From: Corynebacterium hansenii
Lineage (GTDB): Bacteria > Actinomycetota > Actinomycetes > Mycobacteriales > Mycobacteriaceae
DNA length: 64,000 bases
Assembly (NCBI RefSeq): GCF_030408795.1
Contig: NZ_CP047211.1
Coordinates: forward strand, 868,001-932,000
Direction of reading: 5' to 3'
Shown: in pieces, positions 16,112-25,280 of the stretch
Layout of the letters: the number at the start of each line of letters is the position of its first letter
Numbering within the stretch: the stretch's first letter is position 1
The notes under the pieces: generated by a model
The model's input: only the letters and a program-made list of their open reading frames with translations
Databases searched by the model: none
Told to the model about the DNA's origin: nothing
Made by a program: the position numbers and the translations under genes

Positions 16112-17422
16112 CTACCTCTCGCGGACCAGCGCCGGGTCGAGCCCGCGGCTGAACACCGCCGCCCGCGTGCGATCCAGGGTTTCCTGCAGCCGCGCGCGGT
16201 CGGGGAAGCCGCGCCCGTCCGGCCCGTCCGGCCCGGGCGCACCGTCGGCGTCGAGGCGTTTCAGGATCGCCGACACCGGCGCGACCCGCACGGGGAACGT
16301 CTGGTACGGGGTCACGACCGTCGGCACATACGTCAGGCCGGACACTCCCCATCGGCCGTCGGCACGCGAAAACTCCAGCTCAACCGTCATTCCCTCGTAG
16401 GACAGCACGGTTTCCGCGGACTGGTGCGCGACCATGTTGCCCAGCCCGTAGATGACCCATTTGCCGTTGACCATCTCGATCGGCTGCACGGCGTGGATGT
16501 GGTGGCCATAGACGACGTCGACGTCGGGGGAGGCGGTGAGCGCCTGCGCCAGCTCGAGCTGCTGCTGCGTCGGTTCGACGACGGCTTCCTCGCCGGCGTG
16601 CATGGCCACCATCACGATGTCCGCGCCCGCCGCCCGCGCCGCCGCGGCCTTGCCCAGCAGGTTGGCGGGGTCGAGGTCGCCGAGCATCCACGGGTGCTCG
16701 ACGGGGATGCCGTTGGTGCCGTACGTGCCGGTGACCACGGCGACGCGGGCGCCGTTGGCGGCGGTGAAGATCCGCGGCGCGTCCATCTCCTCCGGGCTGC
16801 GCGCCGCGCCGGAATGCAGGATGCCCGCTGCGTCGAACGTGTCCAGCGTCCGGAACAGCCCTTCGGTGCCGGCGTCGACGGAGTGGTTGGAGGCCGTGGT
16901 GCACATGTCCCAGCCGGTGTCCTTGATCGCGTCGATGATCTGCGGCGGCGATTGGAACCCCGGGTACCCCAGGTACGGGCCCTCCGGTGGCGCGAAGACG
17001 GTTTCCTGGTGGCACACGGCCATGTCGGCGCCCTCGATCATGGGCTTGACGTCGGCGAACATGTCCGCGAAATTCCACGTCCCGTCGCCGTTTTCACCGG
17101 AGGCCCACACTTCTTCGTGCCACAGCAGGTCGCCCGAGACGGTCACGGTCAGGCGGTCGGGGTCCGGCTTTTCGCTTGACGACGGCCCCGCGCTCCCGTC
17201 CGCGCCGCCCCCGTCGGGACCGGCCGCCCCGGGTTCGGCGCCGCCGCGGGCATCGATCCGGCTGCCGCCGAAGAACCCGGTGTCGCCGCCGAGGAAGCCG
17301 GTGGCGTGATCGGCGCCCGCGACGAGGGCGGCGCCGACCGTCATCGCGGCGAGGATGGCGGCGAGGCCCCGGCGACTCGGTCGGGCCGCGCCGCTGCGGC
17401 GGGGACGGGAAGTGGCGTTCAT
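16112..17422 (-). CDS. CapA-family metallophosphatase-like secreted protein
   Basis: 436 residues. An N-terminal signal/anchor (about 17-38) is followed by a disordered Gly/Pro/Ser linker to residue 85. The CapA domain shows SGDLLWHEEVW, ASNHSVDAG, AMHAGEE, YGHHIHAVQP and YGLGNMVAHQ, the metal-binding Asp/Asn/His set of calcineurin-like enzymes. Relatives act in poly-gamma-glutamate capsule synthesis. ATG 17422 has GGAAGC upstream. No other capsule genes are nearby, so a cell-surface phosphoesterase is all that can be said. It converges with the rhodanese gene, 34 bp apart. Confidence 0.8.
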   Translation of the reverse strand: MNATSRPRRSGAARPSRRGLAAILAAMTVGAALVAGADHATGFLGGDTGFFGGSRIDARGGAEPGAAGPDGGGADGSAGPSSSEKPDPDRLTVTVSGDLLWHEEVWASGENGDGTWNFADMFADVKPMIEGADMAVCHQETVFAPPEGPYLGYPGFQSPPQIIDAIKDTGWDMCTTASNHSVDAGTEGLFRTLDTFDAAGILHSGAARSPEEMDAPRIFTAANGARVAVVTGTYGTNGIPVEHPWMLGDLDPANLLGKAAAARAAGADIVMVAMHAGEEAVVEPTQQQLELAQALTASPDVDVVYGHHIHAVQPIEMVNGKWVIYGLGNMVAHQSAETVLSYEGMTVELEFSRADGRWGVSGLTYVPTVVTPYQTFPVRVAPVSAILKRLDADGAPGPDGPDGRGFPDRARLQETLDRTRAAVFSRGLDPALVRER

Positions 17423-17563
17423 GGTGCTTCCAGTATGGGTGCGTTCGCGCCGGAAGTCAGCCACCCGTGCGCACGAGCGCGCCGTGGGGCGGGCACCGGG
17501 TTCGATCACGCGGCCATTCGCCCGCGAATTCGATGCGGATCGTAAAACCCCGGCCTGACCCGG

Positions 17564-17569
17564 TACATT
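17564..17569 (+). promoter_or_regulatory. -10 box of a probable leaderless transcript
   Basis: TACATT followed by exactly 6 bases and GTG 17576, so transcription should start at the start codon. There is no Shine-Dalgarno, in agreement. Confidence 0.6.
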
Positions 17570-17575
17570 GGAACC

Positions 17576-18475
17576 GTGACCCATTCACCCGCACCGCGCC
17601 GCCGCCCGATCGACGACGCGCGCCGCCCCCGCCGCCGCGCCGAAGAGCGCCGTCCGGCGAAGCACCGTGCCCGCGGCCACCGGGCCAACGGCGGCGCGCA
17701 GCAGTGGCGGGTGCAGGTCGATCCCGACCGTCCGGCGCATCGGGCGGCGCGTCGGCGCCGTCGTCAGGCGCCCGCCCCCGTGGCCTCGGCCGTGCCGCGG
17801 CGCTCCGTGCTCGCCGGCGTCACCGCGATCTTCGGGGTCGCGGTCCTCGGGGTGGTCGGCGCCATCGCGATGGACATGCCGCGCGACACGGAGGAAGTGC
17901 TCACCGCCGACCAGACTCCCCAGGCCGCGCCCGAGCCGCTGCCCGCCGACGTCCGCGGCGAGATGATCCAGCGCCACCTGCAGGGCGTGCCCGTGCCGTT
18001 CCCGCGCAACGTCGAAATCCACGACCGCGTCGCCGAAACCCAGCCGCGCACCGAGGCCGACGTCATCGAGGCCGTCAACGGCGTGCTCCACTCGTGGAAC
18101 CTCACGCCGGACGGGAAGCTCGTGCACAACAACTGCCCGCCGCACGCCCGCGCGTGCGTCGACGTGGACAACCGCCTGGCGTGGCTGCAGGAGGACGGCC
18201 GCATCACCCGCGGCCCCGTGCCCACCACCACCGGCATGCCGGGCTACGAAAGCCCGCGCGGCGAATTCACCGTCCAGCGCAAGGTCCGCGACGAAATCAG
18301 CTACGTCTTCGACAACGAGCCGATGCCGTTCTCGGTGTACTTCACCTCCACCGGCGTCGCGTTCCACCAGGGCGACCTGACGCAGGACTCGCACGGCTGC
18401 ATCCACCTGTCCGAGCCGGATGCGGCGCACTTCTTCGACGTGCTCAAACCCAACGACGTCGTGGTCACCTTCTAG
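17576..18475 (+). CDS. L,D-transpeptidase (YkuD domain)
   Basis: 299 residues. A long Arg-rich cytoplasmic N-terminus (1-75), one membrane segment (about 78-98) and an extracytoplasmic YkuD domain to the C-terminus. The catalytic signature is SHGCIHLSEPDA (nucleophile Cys near residue 279, with HQGDL upstream). Such enzymes form 3-3 cross-links in peptidoglycan or attach proteins to it. In the family HGCIR is commoner; HGCIH is a mild variant. GTG start with a leaderless promoter. Confidence 0.88.
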   Translation: MTHSPAPRRRPIDDARRPRRRAEERRPAKHRARGHRANGGAQQWRVQVDPDRPAHRAARRRRRQAPAPVASAVPRRSVLAGVTAIFGVAVLGVVGAIAMDMPRDTEEVLTADQTPQAAPEPLPADVRGEMIQRHLQGVPVPFPRNVEIHDRVAETQPRTEADVIEAVNGVLHSWNLTPDGKLVHNNCPPHARACVDVDNRLAWLQEDGRITRGPVPTTTGMPGYESPRGEFTVQRKVRDEISYVFDNEPMPFSVYFTSTGVAFHQGDLTQDSHGCIHLSEPDAAHFFDVLKPNDVVVTF

Positions 18476-18491
18476 GCCGCCGCACGCACGA

Positions 18492-18534
18492 CGCGGGCGT
18501 CGCAAAGCACACCACTTGCTTTGCGACGCCCGCG
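18492..18534. terminator. Hairpin between convergent genes
   Basis: Perfect 18-bp stem (CGCGGGCGTCGCAAAGCA and its complement) around a 7-base loop. Only TTT follows on the plus strand. It lies between the L,D-transpeptidase stop and the lipid-kinase stop and could serve both. Confidence 0.7.
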
Positions 18535-18541
18535 TTTCACC

Positions 18542-19540
18542 TCAGGGAACGATGTAGCAGCCGGCGCCCGGCACGCATTCGACGGTGAAATCCGCCGGGC
18601 CGACCGGATCGCCGTCGGCGAAGGCGGTCACGCCGTCCATGCGCAGCGAAATGTGCGACGCCCGGAAGGTGGACACGCCCTCCTCGTTGAGGAAATCGCC
18701 GGTGAAGATCTTGGGGAACTTCATCGCGGCACGGCGGCGCGACAGGCGCTTGAGCACCGTCACGTTGAGCATCCCGTCCGTCGGGTCGGCGGTGGGGCAG
18801 ACCTTCATGCCGCCGCCGTACGTCCGGGTGTTGCCGATGGCGACCATGGTCAGGTTCTCGTCGAGCACCAGATCCCGCTCGATGACCAGCCGGGCCGGCA
18901 GCGAATGGAACTTGGCGAACTCGATGGCGATGGCCGCCACGTACCGCGACTTGCCCGTCGGCCAGGAAATCTGGTTCGTCCGCTCGGTGACCAGCGAATC
19001 GAAGCCGGCCATGGCGATGGTGCCGAACCAATGGTCCTCGAAGCCGGGGCCCTTCATCAGGCCCAGGTCCGTGGTCCGGAAACGGCCGACCGCGATGGTC
19101 TCCGCCGCGCGCTCCGGATCCAGCGGGATGCCGTGCTCGCGGGCGTGGTCGTTGCCCGTGCCGGTGGGGATGATGCCGATGGGCTTGCCGGACATCGCCT
19201 GCTCCTGCAGCACCAGCGACACCAGGCCATCGCCGCCGCAGCAGGCGATGACGTCGATCGCGTCGTCGGCGACGGCCTCGGCGGCCAGCTCGCGCGACGC
19301 CTGCGGGCTGGAGCCCTGCATGTGCACGACGTCGACGCCGAGCTCCGCCAGGCGATTGCGGGCCTTCGCCAGCTTGTCGCCGGTGCGGCCCTTGCCGGCC
19401 TTCGGGTTGCTGATCAGCGCAACGCGGCGGACGTCGAGCTTGCCCTCGCGGTACGTCTCGGGGTGGGGGCCGTGCGCCGGCCCGGTTTCGTTCTCGGCGG
19501 TCATCCCGGCGTCGCCGGCACCCGGTCCGTCAGTGTTCAT
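18542..19540 (-). CDS. Diacylglycerol kinase-family lipid kinase
   Basis: 332 residues. The catalytic-domain signatures NPKAGKGRT (about 45), CCGGDGLVSLVL (about 98-109) and IPTGTGNDHA (about 124) are all present, as in DgkB/YegS-type lipid kinases that phosphorylate diacylglycerol or related lipids with ATP. The start overlaps the 3' end of the upstream FAD oxidase gene by 11 bases, so the two are translationally coupled; an in-frame ATG at 19504 would remove most of the unconserved leader. Its partner suggests glycerolipid metabolism. Confidence 0.87.
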   Translation of the reverse strand: MNTDGPGAGDAGMTAENETGPAHGPHPETYREGKLDVRRVALISNPKAGKGRTGDKLAKARNRLAELGVDVVHMQGSSPQASRELAAEAVADDAIDVIACCGGDGLVSLVLQEQAMSGKPIGIIPTGTGNDHAREHGIPLDPERAAETIAVGRFRTTDLGLMKGPGFEDHWFGTIAMAGFDSLVTERTNQISWPTGKSRYVAAIAIEFAKFHSLPARLVIERDLVLDENLTMVAIGNTRTYGGGMKVCPTADPTDGMLNVTVLKRLSRRRAAMKFPKIFTGDFLNEEGVSTFRASHISLRMDGVTAFADGDPVGPADFTVECVPGAGCYIVP

Positions 19541-21182
19541 CGGGGGCCTCCGGGGCGTCGATGGTGAGCAGCTTGCCGGGGTTCATGATCCCGGCGGGGT
19601 CGAGTTCCTTCTTCACCGCGCGCAGCACCGCGACGCCCAGGTCGCCGATCTCGTCGCGCAGGTACGGGGCATGGTCGATGCCGATCGAGTGGTGGTGCGT
19701 GATGGTGCCGCCCGCCTCGACGATCGCCCGGCAGGCCGCGTTCTTCGCGGCCCACCACTGGGCCTCCGGGTCGTGGCTCTGGGCGGCGATGACCGTGAAG
19801 TACAGCGAGCAGCCCTCGCGGTAGACGTGCGAGACATGGCACATGACCAACGCCATCGTGCCGGACTCGCGCAGCGTGTCGGACAGCGCGCGGGTGACGG
19901 CCTTCTTCAGGCGCGGCACGTTCGACCAATCGGTGGCGGTTTCCAGGGTCTCGCAGATGGCGCCGTTGTCCAGCAGGCCGTCGCGGAGCACCGGCGCGCC
20001 GAAGCGGCCCTGCTCCCAGGAGCGCACCGGGCCCTCGCCGGCCGACGTGCCGCCGGCGGCGATGAGCAGCGCCCGCGTCTCCGCGTGGCGCGACGCCGTG
20101 TGCTCCTCGGTGCCCTCGTACATGGTCAGGCACAGGCAGCCCTCCGGCGCCTTCGACGCATCGCCGATGGAATCGCCGGACGTGAGGTTCACGCTGGATT
20201 CGATTTCGTCGGACAGGCGGATCACCGTCGGTCCGGCGCCCGCCTGCTCCACGGCCCGCAGGCCGGCGACGCCCTCCTCGAAGGTGCGGAAGGAGAACGC
20301 CTCGTAGCGCTTGACCTCGGGGACCGGGTGCACGCGCAGGCGCACGCGGGTGATGATGCCGAACGCGCCCTCCGAACCCAGGAACAGCTCGCGCAGGTCC
20401 GGGCCCGCGGCGGAAGCCGGCGAGGCGTCGCCGACCTCGAGGATCCCCGACGGGGTGACGATGGTGAAGGAGCGCACCATTTCGTCGAACCGGCCGTAGC
20501 CCGCCGACGACTGGCCCGACGAGCGCGTCGCCGCGTAGCCGCCGATGGTGGCGTAGGGGAAGGACTGCGGGTAGTGGCCGATCTGCAGGCCGTGCTCGGC
20601 CAGCAGCAGCTCCGCGGCGGGGCCGGTGAGGCCCGCACCGAGGGTGGCCAGGCCGGATTCGGCGTCGACGTCGCTGAGCTCGTCGAAAAGCGCGAGATCC
20701 AGGCTGATCACCGCACGGGCGCCGCCGCGTTCCGGAGCGACGCCGCCGACGACGGTCGTGCCGCCGCCGAAGGGCACCACCGCGACGCGCTCGCGGGTGG
20801 CCCACCGCAGGATCTCCAGGACTTCTTCGTCGGTGGCGGGGGCGACGACGGCGTCGGGGACGTCGTGCGTGCCGCCGAGGCGCCAGCCGATCAGGTCGGG
20901 GTAGGACTTGCCGCGGGCGCGGCCCAGCTTTTGGCCCTTGTCGCCGCTCACGCGGTCGGCGCCGACGATCGCGGCCAGCGCCTCGAGGTCGCCGGTGCCG
21001 AGCATGGATTCGCGGATGAGGATGTCTTCCTCGGGGATGCGCGGCAGGGGCTTGTCGACGTTGAATACGCCGTCGAGCAACTTGTGCACGCCGTGGGAGA
21101 GCGGTTTGGCCTCCCCGGGCGTGCCCCAGAGGTTGAACTCCATCGGCGGAAGGGGGACTCCGGTGTGTTCGTGACCGTCCAT
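19530..21182 (-). CDS. FAD-binding oxidase (alkyl-DHAP synthase / D-lactate dehydrogenase-like)
   Basis: 550 residues. The FAD-binding type 4 region (about 105-290) shows VVPFGGGTTVVGG and GYAATRSSGQSSAGYGR, characteristic of the VAO/AGPS group. C-terminal GGTITHHHSIGIDHAPY gives the catalytic His-rich loop seen in AGPS-like enzymes, and DPAGIMNPGKLL closes the protein. ATG 21182 gives a normal N-terminus. An exact inverted repeat lies 14 bp upstream. It is coupled to the lipid kinase and divergent from glpD, consistent with glycerol-phosphate/ether-lipid chemistry, although a hydroxyacid dehydrogenase is possible. Confidence 0.82.
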   Translation of the reverse strand: MDGHEHTGVPLPPMEFNLWGTPGEAKPLSHGVHKLLDGVFNVDKPLPRIPEEDILIRESMLGTGDLEALAAIVGADRVSGDKGQKLGRARGKSYPDLIGWRLGGTHDVPDAVVAPATDEEVLEILRWATRERVAVVPFGGGTTVVGGVAPERGGARAVISLDLALFDELSDVDAESGLATLGAGLTGPAAELLLAEHGLQIGHYPQSFPYATIGGYAATRSSGQSSAGYGRFDEMVRSFTIVTPSGILEVGDASPASAAGPDLRELFLGSEGAFGIITRVRLRVHPVPEVKRYEAFSFRTFEEGVAGLRAVEQAGAGPTVIRLSDEIESSVNLTSGDSIGDASKAPEGCLCLTMYEGTEEHTASRHAETRALLIAAGGTSAGEGPVRSWEQGRFGAPVLRDGLLDNGAICETLETATDWSNVPRLKKAVTRALSDTLRESGTMALVMCHVSHVYREGCSLYFTVIAAQSHDPEAQWWAAKNAACRAIVEAGGTITHHHSIGIDHAPYLRDEIGDLGVAVLRAVKKELDPAGIMNPGKLLTIDAPEAPDEH

Positions 21183-21195
21183 GACCCGGATGTTA

Positions 21196-21212
21196 CACTT
21201 TGGCCCAAAGTG
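21196..21212. promoter_or_regulatory. Inverted repeat upstream of the FAD oxidase gene
   Basis: CACTTTGG-C-CCAAAGTG is a perfect 8-1-8 inverted repeat starting 14 bp upstream of the start codon at 21182. Candidate operator; no regulator gene is adjacent. Confidence 0.5.
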
Positions 21213-21333
21213 GAAACCAGGGGAACTTTCGTTCAGGGGTGTCCGCCGGGGGTGGCGGTCGGAATCATGATCGCAGGCGCCGGTAGGGCCGGCCAGGCGG
21301 CGCGGGGTAGGCGGGGGTGATTTTTGGAGCGTG

Positions 21334-21369
21334 ACAGTTGTTGACAAACTGTAATGCTCGGGACAATCT
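21334..21369 (+). promoter_or_regulatory. Candidate glpD promoter with overlapping inverted repeat
   Basis: TTGACA at 21341-21346, a 17-bp spacer and CAATCT at 21364-21369. ACAGTT (21334-21339) and AACTGT (21347-21352) form an inverted repeat around the -35, a good place for a repressor. The start codon lies about 115 bp further on, leaving a sizeable 5' leader. Confidence 0.5.
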
Positions 21370-21483
21370 GGAGTCATCATCGAGGTCGGCGCGCACCGAT
21401 CGCGCGGACGCAGCCGAGCGTTTGCCCCGCGGGCATCCCCCGCGGAACGGCCTCCCCGACTCGGAGAAGGGACACTTGAGTCG

Positions 21484-23178
21484 ATGAACACCACCAACGG
21501 CAACTCATCCGCACCGACCTCCCCGAACGACCCCACCGCGCTCGACGCGGCCCGCCGCCGCGCCTGGCTCGACGAACTGAAAAAGCGGGGCAGCGCCGAC
21601 GGAGCCGACGGAGCCTCCGCCGACGCTTCCGCGGCCGACTCCGATGGCGCCCGGCCGGTCGACCTGCTCATCATCGGCGGCGGCATCACCGGCGTCGGCG
21701 TCGCACTCGATGCCGTGACCCGCGGGCTGGACGTCGTGCTCGTCGAAAAGCACGACCTCGGATTCGGCACCTCGCGCTGGTCCTCCAAGCTGGCCCACGG
21801 TGGCCTGCGCTACCTGACCAAGCTCGAGATCGGCATCGCCTACCACTCCGCCGTCGAGCGCGGCCGCCTGATGCGGCACATCGCACCGCACCTGGTGCGC
21901 GCCCTGCCGCAGGTCACGCCGCTTGCCGACGACACCAACCTGATCCAGAAGGCCGCCGTGCGCATGGGTTACATCGCCGGCGACATGCTGCGCCTGTCCG
22001 CCCGCACCCCGTCGACGATCCTGCCGCGCTCGCGCTACCTCAACCGCGACAAGACCCTGCGCATGGTGCCCGCCGCCCTGCGCGACGGCCTGCACGGCGC
22101 GTGGGTGAACTACGACGGCCAGATGATCGACGACGCCCGCGTGGTCACCGCCATCGCGCGCACCGCCGCCGAGAAGGGAGCCCGCGTGATCACCCACTGC
22201 TCGGCGGTCGACGCCACCGGCGACGGCGCGACGCTCGTCGACGAGCTCACCGGCGACAGCTTCCATCTGCCCGCCCGCGCCGTGGTCAACGCCACCGGCG
22301 TGTGGGCCGGGACGCTCGACGGGGGCATCCGCGTCCGCCCGTCGCGCGGCACCCACCTGGTGTTCGACGCCGAGAAGTTCGGCAACCCGACCGGCGCGCT
22401 GACCGTGCCGCTGCCCGGGTCGATCAGCCGCTACCTGTTCATCCTCCCGGCTCAGCTCGGTCGCGTGTACCTGGGCCTGACCGACGAGGACACCCCCGGC
22501 GAGATCCCCGACGTCCCCCCGACGCCGGACAGCGACGTGGACTTCCTGCTGGAGAACATCAACCGTGCGCTCGGCGTCAAGGTCACCCGCGACGACGTGC
22601 GCGGGGCCTTCACCGGCCTGCGCCCGCTGCTCGTGCCCGAGGGCGCCGGCCCCGCCGACGGCGAGGACGCGCCGAAGACCGCCGACCTGTCGCGCCGGCA
22701 TGCCACGGTGAAGTCGGCCGACGGGCTGATCTCCATCGTCGGCGGCAAGTTCACCGAATACCGCCTGATGGCGGAGGAGGCCGTCGACTTCGTGCTCGAC
22801 GACCGGGGCATGCGCGCCGGCGAGTGCGCGACGCAGGAAATGCCGCTGGTCGGCGCTCCCCGACACCCGGGCAGCCGGGGCGTGTCGCACGCCGAGCTGG
22901 CCGCGCTTCCGCAGTCCCTCGTCGCCCGCTTCGGGCACGAGGCGCCGAAGGTCGTCGCCGCCGCCACGGTGTCCGACCCGCTCGGGCGCGTCGCCGGATT
23001 CGACGTCACCCGCGCCGAATTCGAGTACGCCGTGACGCACGAAGGGGCGCTGACCGTCGGCGACATCCTCGACCGGCGCACGCGCATCGGCATGATCGCC
23101 GAGGACCGGGCGGCCGCGGCGCCGTTCGCCCGGGAAGTGCTCGAGCTGCACGGCATCGCCGTCGCGAGCGACGACTAG
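21484..23178 (+). CDS. glpD: Glycerol-3-phosphate dehydrogenase, FAD-dependent
   Basis: 564 residues, a normal GlpD length. The FAD Rossmann motif IIGGGITGVGVALDA is at about 60-74, followed by TSRWSSKLAHGGLRYL, which is nearly invariant in GlpD, and SIVGGKFTEYRLMAEE near residue 420. It oxidises glycerol 3-phosphate to dihydroxyacetone phosphate at the membrane and passes electrons to quinone. AGAAGGGA precedes ATG 21484. It is divergent from the FAD oxidase/lipid kinase pair, and an N-terminal Ala/Asp-rich insert (about 37-56) is unusual. Confidence 0.92.
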   Translation: MNTTNGNSSAPTSPNDPTALDAARRRAWLDELKKRGSADGADGASADASAADSDGARPVDLLIIGGGITGVGVALDAVTRGLDVVLVEKHDLGFGTSRWSSKLAHGGLRYLTKLEIGIAYHSAVERGRLMRHIAPHLVRALPQVTPLADDTNLIQKAAVRMGYIAGDMLRLSARTPSTILPRSRYLNRDKTLRMVPAALRDGLHGAWVNYDGQMIDDARVVTAIARTAAEKGARVITHCSAVDATGDGATLVDELTGDSFHLPARAVVNATGVWAGTLDGGIRVRPSRGTHLVFDAEKFGNPTGALTVPLPGSISRYLFILPAQLGRVYLGLTDEDTPGEIPDVPPTPDSDVDFLLENINRALGVKVTRDDVRGAFTGLRPLLVPEGAGPADGEDAPKTADLSRRHATVKSADGLISIVGGKFTEYRLMAEEAVDFVLDDRGMRAGECATQEMPLVGAPRHPGSRGVSHAELAALPQSLVARFGHEAPKVVAAATVSDPLGRVAGFDVTRAEFEYAVTHEGALTVGDILDRRTRIGMIAEDRAAAAPFAREVLELHGIAVASDD

Positions 23179-23204
23179 GCCGGCGGGAAGCGACCGCCGG
23201 GACA

Positions 23205-23474
23205 ATGAACGAGATGAGGAAGAGGATCTCCGCGACGATGAACGACATCAGGAACAGGGCAATCAATTGGGTGCTCGTGGAGAAGCCCGCCGTTGCGGCG
23301 AAGGTCATCCGCAAGCTGACCGCGAAGGGCTCCAAGGGCTCGAAGCGCTCCGCGAAGAAGACCGCGCAGATGGCGGCCACCCGGGGCGTTCCGGCGCCCG
23401 AGCCCGGGCCGCTGACCCGCAACAACGGCCTGCGCGCGGCCAACGTCGCCGCCCGCGTCCCCGGGGCCCGATAA
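23205..23474 (+). CDS. Small basic protein, function unknown
   Basis: 89 residues starting 26 bp after glpD, probably in the same transcript. Rich in Lys/Arg and Ala (VIRKLTAKG, KGSKRSAKK) with no signal peptide or clear membrane segment. The Asn-rich tail LTRNNGLRAANVAA has no known match. Start choice between ATG 23205 and ATG 23214 is open. A strong terminator 50 bp downstream ends the unit, which supports a real gene. Confidence 0.5.
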   Translation: MNEMRKRISATMNDIRNRAINWVLVEKPAVAAKVIRKLTAKGSKGSKRSAKKTAQMAATRGVPAPEPGPLTRNNGLRAANVAARVPGAR

Positions 23475-23525
23475 AGGCGGGGAGCGCGGCGGAGCGTCGA
23501 TGGGCGCAGTCACCGCGACAATGCG

Positions 23526-23576
23526 AAAGGCCGGGGCGGCCGGATCCGAGAAGGACCCGGCCGCCCCGGCCTTTTT
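23526..23576 (+). terminator. Intrinsic terminator of the glpD unit
   Basis: Perfect 15-bp stem (GGCCGGGGCGGCCGG and its complement) extended by AAA/TTT, 13-base loop, then TTTTT. Confidence 0.88.
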
Positions 23577-23590
23577 GTGCCCCGTACGGC

Positions 23591-23628
23591 GAAGCGCCCG
23601 CGCCACCATGTGGTGGCGCGGGCGCTTC
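23591..23628. terminator. Long hairpin beyond pntB
   Basis: Perfect 18-bp inverted repeat (GAAGCGCCCGCGCCACCA) around a TG loop, 20 bp beyond the pntB stop on the minus strand. There is no U-run on either side, so it may act as an mRNA-stabilising 3' end more than as a terminator. Confidence 0.6.
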
Positions 23629-23648
23629 GGTGCTTCCCGGGGGCGGCC

Positions 23649-25277
23649 CTACTTCTGCCGCACGGAGGCGGGGACCTGGCGTGCCCCGCCGGCGTCGCGC
23701 TGGGTGCCCTGCGCGGATCCGCCGGACGCGCCGCCCGCCGGGGCGGGGGCCGAACCGCCCGAGCCGGACTTCAGCTCGGAGATGATGCTCTCGACCGACG
23801 ACTTCGCGTCGCCGAGCAGCATGTCCGTGTTGTCGTTGAAGAACAGCGGGTTCTGCACGCCCGCGTAGCCGGAGCCCATCGAGCGCTTGAACACGATGAC
23901 CTTCTCGGCCTCCCAGACCTTCAGCACCGGCATGCCGGCGATGGGGGAGCCGGGCTGCTCGGCGATCGGGTTGACCGTGTCGTTGGCGCCGATGACCAGC
24001 ACGACGTCGACGTCGCCGAAGTCGTCGTTGACCTCGTCCAACTCCAGGACCAGGTCGTAGGGGACCTTGGCCTCGGCGAGCAGGACGTTCATGTGGCCCG
24101 GCAGGCGGCCGGCGACCGGGTGGATGCCGAAGGTGACTTCCTTGCCGGCTTCGCGCAGGGTGCGGGTCAGCTCGGCGACGGGGTACTGCGCCTGGGACAC
24201 GGCCATGCCGTAGCCCGGGGTGATCATGACGGTGTTGGCCATCTTCAGCAGGTCCGCGGTCTCGGAGGCGGAGACCTCGGTGTGGGTGCCGGCCTCGCCG
24301 CCGTCGGCGATGGCGCCGCCGTCGGTGCCGAAGCCGCCCAGCAGCACGTTGAGGAAGGAACGGTTCATCGCCTGGCACATGATGTAGCTCAGGTACGCTC
24401 CGGACGAGCCGACCAGGGCGCCGGTGATGATCAGCAGCGGGTTGGCCAGCATCAGGCCGGTGAACGCGGCGGCCCAGCCGGAGTAGGAGTTCATGATCGA
24501 CACGACGACCGGCATGTCGCCGCCGCCGATGGCGATGACCAGGTGCCAGCCCAGGAACAGGGCCAGGCCGGTCATGACGCCCAGCGCGGTCCACGCGATG
24601 GAGCCGTCGCCGACGATGATGAACGTGACCATCAGCGCCAGGGACACCAGCAGGATCAGGACGTTGAGCACGTTGCGGCCCGGCAGGAGCACCGGGGCGC
24701 CCTTGATCTTCTCGGCCAGCTTCAGGCCGGCGACGACGGAACCGGAGAAGGTCACCGCGCCGACGAAGACGCCCAGGTACACCTCACCGAGGTGGAAGGC
24801 GCGCGCACCGTCGCTGAGGCCGCCGTCCTCCATGAAGGAGTTGAAGCCGATGAACACGGCGGCCAGGCCGACGAAGCCGTTGAAGTAGGCGATCAGCTGC
24901 GGCAGGCCGGTCATTTCGACGGACCGGGCGCGCCACACGCCGTACATGCCGCCCAGCGCCATGGCCAGGCCGATGAGCAGGAGCGTGACCAGCGGGCCGT
25001 GGTGCTCGCCGGTGGTGTCGCGGGCCGAGGTGGCCGTGGCCTGCACGATGGCGATGAGCACCGCGATGCCCATGCCGGTCATGCCCAGCGTGTTGCCGCG
25101 GCGGGCGGTCTCGGGCTTGGACAGCGCCGCGAGCGACAGGATGAACAGCAGCGCGGCGGCGATGTAGCCGAGGGTGGACAGGCGGTTGGTCCAGTCGAGC
25201 ACGGCGTCGGTTTCGGTGCCGGTCGCCGCGGCGGCCAGGAGCGTGGCGCCGTTGGTGATGTCGGTGATTGCGCTCAT
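23649..25277 (-). CDS. pntB: NAD(P) transhydrogenase subunit beta
   Basis: 542 residues. About eight or nine membrane helices (residues 25-310) are followed by the NADP-binding domain III with [17 protein letters not shown] and [14 protein letters not shown], the classic signatures. C-terminal 40 residues are Gly/Ala/Pro-rich beyond the normal family end. It couples hydride transfer from NADH to NADP with proton entry. GGAGG precedes the ATG and overlaps the pntA stop region; the two genes are 3 bp apart. Confidence 0.92.
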   Translation of the reverse strand: MSAITDITNGATLLAAAATGTETDAVLDWTNRLSTLGYIAAALLFILSLAALSKPETARRGNTLGMTGMGIAVLIAIVQATATSARDTTGEHHGPLVTLLLIGLAMALGGMYGVWRARSVEMTGLPQLIAYFNGFVGLAAVFIGFNSFMEDGGLSDGARAFHLGEVYLGVFVGAVTFSGSVVAGLKLAEKIKGAPVLLPGRNVLNVLILLVSLALMVTFIIVGDGSIAWTALGVMTGLALFLGWHLVIAIGGGDMPVVVSIMNSYSGWAAAFTGLMLANPLLIITGALVGSSGAYLSYIMCQAMNRSFLNVLLGGFGTDGGAIADGGEAGTHTEVSASETADLLKMANTVMITPGYGMAVSQAQYPVAELTRTLREAGKEVTFGIHPVAGRLPGHMNVLLAEAKVPYDLVLELDEVNDDFGDVDVVLVIGANDTVNPIAEQPGSPIAGMPVLKVWEAEKVIVFKRSMGSGYAGVQNPLFFNDNTDMLLGDAKSSVESIISELKSGSGGSAPAPAGGASGGSAQGTQRDAGGARQVPASVRQK

Positions 25278-25280
25278 GGT

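Noticed and set aside
18492..18534. Small RNA gene
   Set aside because: An isolated hairpin between two converging stops is better explained as a transcription end; no promoter was seen.
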